NCBI GenBank assembly: GCA_047967505.1
Contig: CM106539.1
Reading direction: 5' to 3' (one strand)
DNA length: 64,000 bases
DNA from: Dipteris shenzhenensis
Taxonomy: Eukaryota > Polypodiophyta > Polypodiopsida > Gleicheniales
In this document: piece by piece, positions 44,540 to 55,270 of the stretch
How the letters are laid out: each line of letters begins with the position of its first letter
Position numbering within the stretch: the stretch's first letter is position 1
Translations under genes and position numbers: made by a program
The notes under the pieces: model-generated
The model's database searches: none
What the model saw: only the letters and a program-made list of their open reading frames with translations
What the model was told of the DNA's origin: nothing

Positions 44540-45857
44540 AACCACCTCAGCCCAATCGACCGTCGCTCCCATTGCCTCTTGCTCAATAAACCACGGCTTT
44601 GTTCCTATGTGACATGCGCATCGCATCTCTGCATCTATAGGAAGATGACCCATCGCAGCTTGCTGTGGATCCAATTTATGAGAGTTAGAGTTAGCTAAAG
44701 TGCATGTAATATGTAGTAAAACAAATAGAATAATACATTAAATGAGAAGAAGTACACTTACCACAGTTGCCTCGAATGCCAACCGTCCGCCTGCACCAAA
44801 GTGCGAAGTACCTACAATGTCCAGTCGTCTCTTCACAGCCCTCCTTTGACCCTCGAACATTTCGGGATGGTCCCTATTCTACTTCTTGAAGAACTTCCAA
44901 TCAGGTTTGTCTACTCAGCTAGGTTTAGCCAACCCCTTTGTGATGGAAGTACGCAAGGTTGATCTACGATGCTTCAAGACCAAACCCATGCGCTCTTGCA
45001 TATAATTCTCATTAAACTCCCAATTTGGTGGGTTAAGATATTTTTGATTTAATTCATCGATGACCGCTTGCTTCTTTTGGTCATCTTGATATCGCCAATT
45101 GGTAGCAATGCCGCTCTTAAAGTGATGGCTCATCAACTGCCTCATGGTAGCCATCACTGCTTTGCCCTTTCTACCTTCTATTATCTCTCTAGTAGTCGTG
45201 ATTTGATAGAAGAGATCCTCTAATGAGTAAGGACTGATGGTAGCAGAGTCAGAAGGAGTGGAAGCTGTGCGAGCGCTTCCGAAGCAAGGAGTAGTAGTGG
45301 GAGTAGGAGAGGGAAAGGGACCTAACTGATACTGTGTCTCCGGACCAAGTGGAGACCTGTAGTGATGTGAGTGTGTTGACTCGTCTGCATCTCCTAAGTC
45401 AGCACAACATAAGCTGCCCCTCCTACTCTTCCTTCCCTTACAAGAGGCACACGTAGGTGATGACCCCTCGATCGAAGGGGCATGAGGGGACGGCTAGGCA
45501 GTACATCTAGCCATCGGTGTAGGGGAGGGAATTGCTGAGGTCCTCTGAGATAGTAGAGAGAAGAATCTTGCTGCCTCCTCATCGCTCATCTGCACTACAA
45601 ACTCATCAGGACTCCCGACAAAGCCATGCGCGGCTAGCAAAGGAGTTTCCCGAGGGGTAGTCACAGTGCTACATCCGAAGGAGTCGCAGTGCTAGGTCTG
45701 AGAGGAGTCGGGTCCCCTCAGGTGTCGCCTGAGAGAAATCAAAGTCCTCTAGAGCATATAGATCGTGATGTCTCCTCCTGCGAGGCTGTCCATACTCGTC
45801 GAACGTGCGACGTGATCCCATGTCTAACATAGACACAAACATGAAAACAAAAAACAA
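44540..45857 (-). pseudogene. TNPA-like (Ptta/En/Spm-type) protein gene of the CACTA element
   Basis: The minus strand encodes a Pro/Ser-rich N-terminal region including MGSRRTFDEYGQPRRRRHH and MSDEEAARFFSLLSQRT. The open frame 45157-44915 carries MATMRQLMSHHFKSGIATNW, LNQKYLNPPNWEFNENYMQE and RMGLVLKHRRSTLRT. After a stop come KPDWKFFKK and EMFEGQRRAVKRRL, then FEATV just before a GTAAGT donor (about 44762). A CACAG acceptor near 44670 restores ten or more residues of open frame (AAMGHLPIDAEMRC). This is the layout of the second protein of plant CACTA elements, the subterminal-repeat binding partner of the transposase. Internal stops suggest it is broken. Confidence 0.6.
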
Positions 45858-45859
45858 AA

Positions 45860-47180
45860 AACAAACATAAGCATAGGCATAGGCAAAGGAAAAGAGGAAG
45901 AAGAGGGAAAGGAAAAGAGATTGGAAGAGGGGAAAGAGAGAAGAAGAGGGAAAGGAAAGAAGGAAAGAAGAGAGAAGAAGAGGGAAAGAAGAGGGAAAGA
46001 AGAGGAGAGGAGGGAAAAGAGAAAGTGGAGGAGAGAAGGAAGAAGAGGGAAAGGAAAGAGGGAAAGAAGAGGAAGAAGAGGGAAAGAAGAGGAAGAATAA
46101 AAGAGGAAGAAGAGGAAAAGAGGAGGGAAAAGAGGAGAAGAGGAGGGAATTAAAAGAGGAGAAGAGGAGGGAAAGAGGAGGGAAAAGAGGAGGGAAAAGA
46201 GGGGGGAAAAGAGGAGAAGAGAGAAGAAGAGGGAAAGGAAAGAGAGATTGGAAAAGGGGAAAGAGGGAAAGAAAGAGAGAAGAAGAGGGAAAGATAGAAG
46301 AGGAGGGGAAAAGAGATTGAAAGAGGGAAGGAGAAGGAGAAGGATAAGGAAAGGAGGGAAAGAGGAGGGAAAGAAGAGGGAAAGGAAAGAGGGAAAAAGA
46401 GACATATGCTCATGCTTATGCATGAGCATATGTCTCCTTCTCTTATGCTCATGCATAAGCATAAGCATGAGCATATGTCTCCTTCTCTTATGCTCTTATT
46501 CTTATGCATGCATAAGCATAAGAGCATAAGAGAAGGAGACATATGCTCATGCTTATGCTCATGCATAAGCATAAGAGCATAAGAGAAGGAGACATATGCT
46601 CATGCTTATGCTTATGCATGAGCATAAGAGCATGAGCATGAAAGAGGGAAAAGAGGGGAAAAGAGGAGAAGAGAGAAGAAGAGGGAAAGGAAAGAGAGAT
46701 TGGAAAAGGGGAAAGAGGGAAAGAAAGAGAGAAGAAGAGGGAAAGAGAGAAGAAGAGGGGGAATGAGATTGAAAGAGGGAAGGAGAAGGAGAAGGAAAGG
46801 AGGGAAAGAAGAGGGGAAAGAGAGAAGAAGATGGGGAAGAGGGGGGGAAATGGGAAAGAGGGAAAAAGAGACATATGCTCATGCTTATGCATGAGCATAT
46901 GTCTACTTCTCTTATGCTCATGCTTAAGCATAAGCATGAGCATATGTCTCCTTCTCTTATGCTCATGCTTATGCTTATGCATAAGAGGAGTCTTATGCAT
47001 AAGCATAAGAGACAGAGACATATGCTCATGCTTATGCTTATGCATGAGCATAAGAACATGAGCATGAAAGAGGGAAAAGAGGGGGGAAAAGAGGAGAAGA
47101 GAGAAGAAGAGGGAAAGTAAAGAGGAAAAAGAGAATATGCTCATGCTTATGCATGAGCATATGTCTACTTCTCTTATGCT
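45860..47180. repeat. Purine-rich and palindromic hexamer array, left
   Basis: Three duplicated blocks of GAAGAGGGAAAGGAAAGAG-type purine repeats. Each block ends in palindromes built from hexamers GCATAA, GCTCAT, GCTTAT and GCATGA. Perfect hairpins occur, e.g. GAGACATATGCTCATGC (46399-46415) paired with 46420-46436. All open frames here (Met-Leu-Met-His-Glu-His repeats) are by-products of the repeat. Confidence 0.92.
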
Positions 47181-47184
47181 CATG

Positions 47185-47365
47185 CACTACTACACACGGA
47201 TCCTATTGCGATGTTTATGTACCGACGTTTAGCGCCTGCTTAGCATTAATCGTGGGTTTCCTAAATTGTCGCTATATAGCGACTGTTGCTAAAAGTCGCT
47301 ATATAGCGACTGTTGCTAAAAGTCGCTATATAGCGACACTAATACAAAATATTATAGCGACGTTT
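47185..47365. repeat. Second CACTA-type terminus with subterminal palindromes
   Basis: CACTACTACACACGGATCC followed by three copies of GTCGCTATATAGCGAC at roughly 28-base spacing, each joined by TGTTGCTAAAA. It lies immediately 3' of the TNP2-like gene on the minus strand, where the 3' end of an element should be. Confidence 0.75.
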
Positions 47366-47535
47366 TTACAGAGAGGTTTTTTTTTATTTATAGGCCTTAA
47401 AAGTTAGTTTTTTCCAATGACAAATTTTTTTAAATTTTCATACATGTTTGAGCTCATAGAGAATAAAAAAATGAGAACATGTACATCAATCCTTTGAAGC
47501 TCATATATTCATGTCCAAGTTTGAGATGAGAAAAA

Positions 47536-50500
47536 TCAAATAAGAGCATTTACATCAATTGTTTCATCTTGAGCTAAGTCTAAGGCACCAAACAAGTCTA
47601 TCTCTAACTCTATACCGAGTTGATCTCCTATATCATCATCGTACTCTAGCATCGTACGTTCACCTAAAAGTATTTGATCATCTTCTTCAATAAAGCTTAA
47701 GTGTGGTGATTGATCTTGATGATTGTTGTCTTCTTCGTCAATATCGTGATCTCCATCCTCCTCCCGTGCAATGTCATTATGTGCATCTTCCTCTTGGCTC
47801 ATATGGTGATCTACATCTTCTTCGCTAGATTCATCAATTGGATCTAGCATTGGTAGTGGCATCTCCATATCCACATCTCGATCTTCAAAAATTTGCTTAC
47901 TTCGTGGTGCAACTTGGATCACGTACCACCATCTTGGATCAGAACGATCCGGATGAAAAACCACCTATATTGAAGATGGGTGCCAAATGTCGTCAATTAT
48001 ATATATGAAATTATACTCAAGTACATGTATCAATGGACTTTAAAAACGAAAGCTTCGACTAATTAAATCATTAGTATGCACCTGCTCACAGTGCTCGGGA
48101 AGAACAAAAGTATCACTTTCATCGGTCCAATGTTTGGTGGAATCTATTGCAAAGAGATCGCTACTATCTTTTCTCACTATCGCATGGGGACCGTTGTAAG
48201 TAGTTCTAAACCATTTTACATCAAGAATGAAAATAGTAAATCGTTTGAAATCAATTTCATAGATGTCGCGTATGGTTCCATAATAATCCAATTGTGAGGA
48301 GAGAAGATTGGTATCTGAAGCACTTGCTCGGCTATCTTGTGTGAAGTTAGCCATGACTCCACAATCATACGTGACTCTCTTTGAATCGATGCGTTCCACG
48401 TGAAAATGTTGTCCATATGACCATAATGCACTGTACTTTTTGTACTGTAAAAGAGCATCATTAAAACAATGAAGATGCATCTATTTTATAGCATATATTG
48501 CCACAAATAATTACTTAATTACATCAAGAGGTAAGAAACTTACATGCACCATACATCCAGATGATAACTCTCACTCGCGCTCATTTATTGTCTCTCCATC
48601 ACGTTCGGCTTTACGTAGAGCCAGTTGTAGCCAATCAAGTGACATGTGAGTAGGGAGAAGAGCTAGATCTCGTGGATATGGTTGTGATCGCCTGTACATT
48701 ACTCTGAATCTCATCCTTGCATTTATTCTTTCTGCTTTGGCCACTTCGTATCTCTCAATCCACTTCTGCATCTCAGGGCTATTGAGGATACAAAACTTAT
48801 TGAATTTCTCCATTTGCTCTTCGTTCATCAATCCCTTTTCCTTGGGGAACCTCGCCAATGATGCGATCATCATCCTTGTTGTGCCAAGCTTGCAGCATAT
48901 CAGGATCCATGGATGCAAGAAACTCTGTGATATATACTAATGACTCTTACACAAGCCATCCCTCTGCCATGCTTGCTTTCGGTCTTGCTCTTTGTCTTAC
49001 AAACCCCTTTAAAGTTTTCATAAACCGCTCGAGAAAAAACATCCATTGACTATGAACGGTACCTGCTATAGCCACCTCATCAACTATGTGCACAAGCAAG
49101 TGGACTTGAGTTATCATAATGCTCGAGGGAAAGTGCTTCTCAAGCAAGCATACGGCTTTGATGGATTCCACCCTAGCCTTCTCGATGCTCAATATAGATA
49201 TCTCTTTTTGAGATATCCGCCTATTTCACATGTCCATGCATATGTAAGATATTTGAGATATCCACCTATTTCACATGTCCATGAAGAAAATACATAATGC
49301 GATTTGATAGTAAGCATACCTCACAATACCACAAATCTTGAATATAGCATTTCTAACATTTTCTTGTAAGCACCCTTTTATTGTAATTGAAAGGATGAAC
49401 TATCAAAGCAACAATGAAGTCATGTCAACAATATAACATAATAATAATTACGCTAACGCATCATGATTATCAGTACACTAATTCTACTTAGAATACTTGT
49501 AAGACCTTGTGCCAATTATGGGACTTGAGGCCACTAAGCTTATTGTCCTTTGAAAATGCTCCTTTCAAGCAACGCATGTACCCTGTCGGTGTTTGAAAAG
49601 AGGCAATGTCTGCCTTGACCGCTACCTCCTCCCTCATAGAGAGGATCCATGTTGCTTTCGGGAGGACAAGTTTTCCCGAAGCATGCACTTGGGGCCACAA
49701 ACGAGACATCCTATTCATAGCACGTAAGTCTTCTCGCACTCCTCTCGAGTCCTTGGAACCAACCAAGTGTGCCCAAATAGTAGCCCCCACATTCTTGAAG
49801 ATATGCATGGGATCCAAGAGATGATTGATTTGTCACTGACCCCAATAAGGAAGCTCGAGAAAGACCGATAGCCTCTTCATACCAGGAGGAGGTTCCTCTC
49901 CATTGGCCCTCCAAGCTTGAATCCAATTACTTGCCTTCAAATATGATGGTGGTGAATCAAGCTGACCTCCACGTGCGAGATGGTCGAGTGGAAGGTATCG
50001 AGCATGACCTTCATAAACATTTTTCCTCATATGTTTGGAGTAGCGTGCAAGCGATTTCAAAGCCGGTCCACAAATAGGACAAGCATGGCATCCACTTGTA
50101 ACAAGTCCTGCACGTGTGCATGAATGTGTTAGTACAAGACATGCGTGCAAAAGAGAGTAAAAAAAGCATAATCCCTCATTGTACATGTAAGGACACAACC
50201 ACATACCTGCGCACTCTCCATATCCTGGGTAGTCATGCATGGTCCACATCAAGATACCCCTGACCAAAATATCATTGGTATGTCTAGGAGCTCTGGAAAT
50301 ATCAAAGACTTGCACTCCTCTCCATAATATCTGTAACTCCTCTATCAAAGGTGCCATGTACACGTCCATGTTTTTTGCCTTGTACTTTCCTGGCACAAGT
50401 AGTGCAAGCATGAGGTGTCCCTTTTTTATTGTTAGCCATGGTGGGATATTGTAATTCACCATGACTATGGGCCATGTCGACCAAGATGTCGAGCGTAACC

Positions 50501-51587
50501 CGAAAGGATTCACGCCGTCCATGGCTAGCCCAAGATGTAAGTTGCGTGGCTCCCTGACAAAATCCGGCCACTGATTATCTATGTGCTTCCAAGCTGCACA
50601 ATCTGCGGGAATCCTCAATGTGTGATCAGTGGACCGATGAGATGCATGCCATGTCATCAACTCCGCTATGGATTTGCATCGGAACATGTGTTGTATTCTT
50701 GTAATGATGGGAAAGTGTCTCAAGACCTTTACCGGTTGCAAGTCATCTCTATATCGTTGTTCCCCACACTTTGGACAACTAGCCAAATCTCCATGCTCAT
50801 GACGAAAGAGAATACAATCATTACGGCAAGCATGGATGGTATCATAATCCATACCCACCATTGTTAGCATCTTTTTCGCTTCATCTCTTGATGCGGGCAT
50901 GGTATTTGGTGCAGGCAACATCTTCTGGAGCAACCTATGACAAAGACACTATCCAAATGATGATTCTCAAAACAAACAATATCCAAATAATGAGTCAAAT
51001 TAATGCAAGGGCTAACCTCATTAAGGCCGAGACACTTGTATCCGACCACCCATACTGTACTTGTAGATTCAAGATTGAGAGACAAGCACATAGTTTAGAC
51101 ATCCTAGCACCCTCGTACAATTGTGTTGATTGCAACTCTCGCATTTTGACCTTAGACTTTGACATCACGTGTACGTGGGATGTAGTGCCCCTAAAAATGG
51201 AATCCATCATGTCGACCATACCCTCGTCGTCATCCGGGAGACTATAGTCTTACTGAAAGTGAGAAGGTATATGTGTACCCTCGTCACCCTCCTCATCTTA
51301 TTTTAAGATTTTGTGTAAATATAAGATCTTCTATTTCCTGGTATACAATAAGATTGCGAACTTAAATAGCTTTGACTTACCGATGGTCCATCAACATGTG
51401 CAACACCAACAGGGGGTATTGGTTCCAGCTCCTCCCCATACATCCGCAAGTGGTACATGATAATATGACGTTGATGTCGTACTTCTCGCTTGCAATGAGT
51501 GCAATGATAGTATAACCTCTCCGTAAGCCACTTCGTGCTCTCGGGCGTTGGCGCATCATCGGACGAGCTTCCACTCGTCCCTTCCAT
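47536..51587 (-). pseudogene. TNP2-type CACTA transposase gene, with introns and one in-frame stop in its core
   Basis: Minus strand. The first exon (51587-51381, donor GTAAGT) has YHCTHCKREVRHQRHIIMYH. Next comes LYEGARMSKLCACL (ending at 51017). Intron 50935-51016 restores MRLLQKMLPAPN; the core open frame 50933-49833 has KMLTMVGMDYDTIHACRNDC and NLHLGLAMDGVNPFG. A 99-base intron (50108-50206) that keeps frame gives YGECAGLVTSGCHACPICG. One TGA near 49832 separates PYWGQ from LDPMHIFKNVGATIW. DUF4218-like (49192-48947: EKHFPSSIMITQVHLLVH) and DUF4216-like (48480-48040: DYYGTIRDIYEIDF) regions follow, then an acidic tail (47964-47536). It would cut the element at its CACTA ends. A stop in the core and a frameshift near 48915 suggest inactivity. 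Confidence 0.85.
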
Positions 51588-51689
51588 CTACACTTATATA
51601 ATCACAACATAAGCATGAAGAGGAGATATTAACAGTTATAAAATAGCATGTTTGAGCTTCTTTTGATGCCACATCAAAAAAGTGACTGT

Positions 51690-51805
51690 AAGCGTCGCTA
51701 TATAGCGACCTTTTTCTCTGTTCCGTCGCTATATAGCGACGTTTTTAATTAAAAACGTCGCTATATAGCGACGAATAAGCGTCACTATATAGCGACGCTG
51801 TGGGT
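51690..51805. repeat. CACTA subterminal palindromes (5' side of the transposase gene)
   Basis: Four copies of CGTCGCTATATAGCGACG or one-base variants within 110 bases, upstream of the TNP2-like gene. The same palindrome flanks the gene at 47270-47335 and lies at the left terminus (43945-43985). Confidence 0.9.
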
Positions 51806-52480
51806 TAAAACCCGAAACTCTAATCGCGCGGCGTTTTCTTCATCCTATTCCCTAATCTCTCAAGTAAGCAAGCCAATATCTCCTCCCACCTATTTTCGAT
51901 GACCTCCCACCTATTTCAATCAACCTCCCACTCTATTTTCCACTCCTCACCCTTCTCCTACCTCTTGTACTCCCTCTCTATCCTTTTCCCTCTTTGGTTT
52001 CTTGAAAGGAAGTTCTTCAAGAGGTAAGTTTGTTTCAACAATGTAGGTTGTTTGTTTGTTAGCTTTAGTTTTGTGAGTGTTTCTCCTTGTATTGCTAAAC
52101 CTGTAAACTAGTTTTCATGCTTGTTTTGAAAGGATTGAAACAAAAAATGAGATTTCAAGAAAGAAAGAAAACTCACCTCTTTTTTTTGTATTTCTCTTCC
52201 TTCTCTTTCTCCTTGCCTCCTCAATCTCCTCCTTTCCTTGTCTGCTCAATCTCCTCCCTTCAAGAAGTTGCTTTTGTAATCTCCTCCTTCCACTAACATC
52301 TTATTTGAAAAAATGGGTTGTTTTCTCTCTTTTGTAGGGCCAGTCCACTACACCAAGCGGGACATACTATTTCAGGTAAGTGCTTCCTCTTTTTTCCATT
52401 TATTATTTTTGTTATTTGCATTGGCCTGCAGCTAGTGCCTTAAGCGCTAGTTGCAGTGATGGGTGTAGGGACCCTCTCTT
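51806..52480. other. Pyrimidine-rich spacer
   Basis: No supported gene. CT-rich with T-rich tracts. CACTACACCAAGCGGGAC at 52351 begins like a CACTA terminus, but no partner was found. GTAAGT at 52376 could be a donor site, without an exon I can identify. Confidence 0.3.
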
Positions 52481-54370
52481 CCCCTCAAACTCTTTCCTTC
52501 TTCCCCCTTCTCTTATTCTCTTTTTTCCCCCTTCTCTTTTTTCCCCCTTCTCTTTTTTCCCTCTTCTCTTATTCTCTCTTTCCCCCTTCTCTATTTCCCC
52601 CTTCTCTCTTTTCCCTTCTCTCTTTCCTTTCCCTCTTATTCTCTATTTCTGCATAGCATGAGAGCATGAGCTTCTCTCTTTCCTCTTATGCTTCTCTCTT
52701 TCCCTTCTCTACTTCCCCCTTCTCTCATTCTCTATTTCCGCATAAGCTTATGCTTATGCATGAGCTTATGCAGAAATAGAGAATGAGAGAAGCATAAGCT
52801 CATGCTTATGCTTCTCTCATTCTCTATTTCCGCATAAGCTCATTCTCTATTTTTGCATAAGCTTATGCTTATGCTTCTCTCATTCCCCCTTCTCTCTTTC
52901 CCCCTTCTATATTTCCCCCTTCTCTCATTCGCATAAGCTCATGCTCATGCATGAGCATGAGCTTATGCTTAAGTTTCCCCCTTCTCTATTTCTCTATTTC
53001 CGCATAAGCTTATGCTTATGCATGAGCTTACGTGGAAATAGAGAATGAGAGAAGCATCAGTTGGGCTTATGCTTCTCTCCTTCTCTATTTCCGCATAAGC
53101 TCATTCTCTATTTTCGCATAAGCTTATGCTTATGCTTCTCTCTTTCCCCCATCTCTATTTCTGCATAAGCTCATGCTTATGCTTCTCTCTTTCCCCCTTC
53201 TCTATTTCCCCCTTCTCTCATTGTCTATTTCTGCATAAGCTTATGCTTATGCATGAGCTTATGCAGAAATAGAGAATGAGAGAAGCATAAGCTTATGCTT
53301 ATGCTTCTCTCTTTCCCCCTTCTCTCTTTCCCCCTTCTCTATTTCCCCCTTCTCTCATTTGCATAAGCTCATGCTCATGCATGAGCATGAGCTTATGCTT
53401 AAGTTTCCACCTTCTTTATTTCTCTATTTCTGCATAAGCTTATGCTTATGCATGAGCTTATGTGGAAATAGAGAATGAGAGAAGCATAAGCTCATGCTTA
53501 TGCTTCTCTCATTCTCTATTTCCACAAAAGCTCATTCTCTATTTCCGCATAAGCTTATGCTTATGCTTCTCTCATTCCCCCTTATCTCTTTCCCCCTTCT
53601 CTATTTCCCCCTTCTCTCATTCGCATAAGCTCATGCTCATGCATGAGCATAAGCATGAGCTTATGCTTATGCTAATGCGAGCTTATGCTTAAGTTTCCCC
53701 CTTCTCTATTTCTCTATTTCTGCATAAGCTTATGCGGAAATAGAGAATGAGAGAAGCATAAGCTCATGCTTATGCTTCTCTCATTCTCTATTTCTGCATA
53801 AGCTCATTCTCTATTTCCGCATAAGCTTATGCTTATGCTTCTCTCATTCCCCCTTCTCTCTTTTCCCCTTCTCTATTTCCCCCTTCTCTCATTCGCATAA
53901 GCTCATGCTCATGTATGAGCATAAGCATGAGCTTATGCTTATGCTAATACTTAAGCATAAGCATAAGCATAAGCTCATGCTTATGCTCATGCATGAGCAT
54001 GAGCTTATGCTTATGCTAATACTTAAGCATAAGCATAAGCATAAGCTCATGCTTATGCTCATGCATGAGCATGAGCTTATGCTTAAGTTTCCCCCTTCTT
54101 TATTTCTCTATTTTGGCATAAGCTTATGCTTATGCATGAGCTTATGCGGAAATAGAGAATGAGAGAAGCATAAGCTCATGATTATGCTTCTCTCATTCTC
54201 TATTTCCGCATAAGCTCATTCTCTATTTCCGCATAAGCTTATGCTTATGCTTCTCTCATTCCCCCTTCTCTCTTTCCCCCTTCTCTATTTCCCCCTTCTC
54301 TCATTTGCATAAGCTCATGCTCATGCATGAGCATAAGCATGAGCTTATGCTTAAGCATAAGCATTTTGCT
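52480..54370. repeat. Higher-order array of palindromic GCTTAT/GCTCAT hexamers and CTTCTC runs, right
   Basis: Blocks of CTTCTCTCATTCCCCCTT-type pyrimidine repeats alternate with palindromic hexamer runs (GCTTAT, GCTCAT, GCATGA, GCATAA). A landmark phrase TTAAGTTTCCCCCTT or TTAAGTTTCCACCTT recurs at about 52971, 53398, 53691 and 54084, giving higher-order periods of roughly 427, 293 and 393 bases. The pyrimidine/purine sense is opposite to the array at 45860-47180. Confidence 0.93.
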
Positions 54371-55270
54371 AAGCCACAAGATGTCTCGTGACCCCAAAAA
54401 GAAACAATATCCTTTAGTGGACATTGTGGTGTCTAGATCTAGCAGCCGAGTATGAATCGCAGTACCCACCCAATGTAGTAGTTGATGCAATCGTTTCTTA
54501 TTCTTCGACATACTTAAGTATCCTAGGCCAGGTGGGTTGGCAAAGGGTCAAAGTAGTGGGACATTTAGGCAAGGAGTGGTCGATTGACCCTTCTTAGATG
54601 CCCCCCGCAGGAGACTATGGTTATGGGAGGGATGCCCTCTCAACGAGATATAGTGGGACCCCGGAGAGTGGTTATGGCTGGCCAAAGTAGGTCTCTCAAA
54701 GAGAGTGGAGGAGGTGCCTTTCTTCTCGTACACCACGCGGATAGGACATCGCATCTAGATGGGCGCAATGGCCTGGACCCGTTCGCAAGAGAGACACTGG
54801 AGTGCGCAGCAGGTGCCCAAGGAGGTTAGATCCAGATTTTGGGACCGCTTGTGGTCTAGCTTGCGCCCATGGAAGATATCATATTTCTTCTGGATGGTCA
54901 GGTCACCATAGTAAAATTCGGCTAGTATATGTATGCTGGAGTGCTGGAAATAGCTCGGCAATGCTGTGAATGCTCCGATCCTGTATCCGGTAAGTTGGCG
55001 AGACCGTGTCTATGGAGAAGGTGTGGCCCCCCTCTGTAAGCCAAGCTGCCCTACCCCACATGAAATCTCTCTGCGTGCTCTGAAGCCGTGCCACAATCCG
55101 AAGCGCTCCGAGCTAGATCCTCTAAGCTGCCGGGCAGCTCCATAAGCAGTGAGGAATAGTCTCCATAGCTCTGACTGTACATCTGTGGCAGCTGCCATCC
55201 ACCTGCAGCTGCTCAAGCCACGGGCCCACTGGGAGACCACCGTCCCTCACTCTCCTCTTCTATGAGACCA
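54371..55270 (-). pseudogene. Unrecognised coding-like sequence, frameshifted
   Basis: Minus strand from about 55240: TFSIDTVSPTYRIQDRSIHS and IAELFPALQHTY in one frame. In another frame comes LAEFYYGDLTIQKKYDIFHG then RKLDHKRSQNLDLTSLGTC, ending at a stop near 54755, with further open sequence to 54548. G+C is higher than in the neighbours. The AEFYYGDL ... IFHGRKLD pattern recalls the gag-like domain of plant retroelements (E-F-Y-A-N-L ... V-R-G-R), but only loosely. Not named. Confidence 0.3.

Larger units (their letters stand above)
43836..51810 (-). mobile_element. CACTA (En/Spm) transposon sequence, composite
   Basis: Left terminus CACTACAAGGCATAGGCCC at 43836, followed by palindromic subterminal repeats. 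Minus-strand TNPA-like (45857-44540) and TNP2-like (51587-47536) genes lie inside, and a further cluster of subterminal repeats at 51690-51800 marks the right side. A second CACTACTACACACGG terminus with its own subterminal repeats lies at 47185, so two elements may be joined or nested. No matching right-hand TAGTG terminus was found. Confidence 0.8.

Noticed and set aside
45824-47183. Overlapping ORFs up to 231 codons with Met-Leu-His-Glu repeats
   Set aside because: All derive from the hexamer/purine array; several frames are open at once because the repeat lacks stops.
52351-52375. CACTACACCAAGCGGGAC as a CACTA terminus
   Set aside because: It is in the same orientation as the left termini, lacks subterminal repeats nearby, and has no partner; probably chance.
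52455-52460. CAGTG followed by ATG as the right end matching the 47185 terminus and its ATG-like flank
   Set aside because: The sequence inside CAGTG does not match the inverted 47185 terminus beyond four bases.
52380-54162. Phe/Pro/Ser-rich and His/Lys-Leu-Met ORFs
   Set aside because: By-products of the right-hand repeat array.
45860-54370. CRISPR-like array
   Set aside because: Repeats are degenerate palindromic hexamers without uniform spacers, and the context is a plant transposon.
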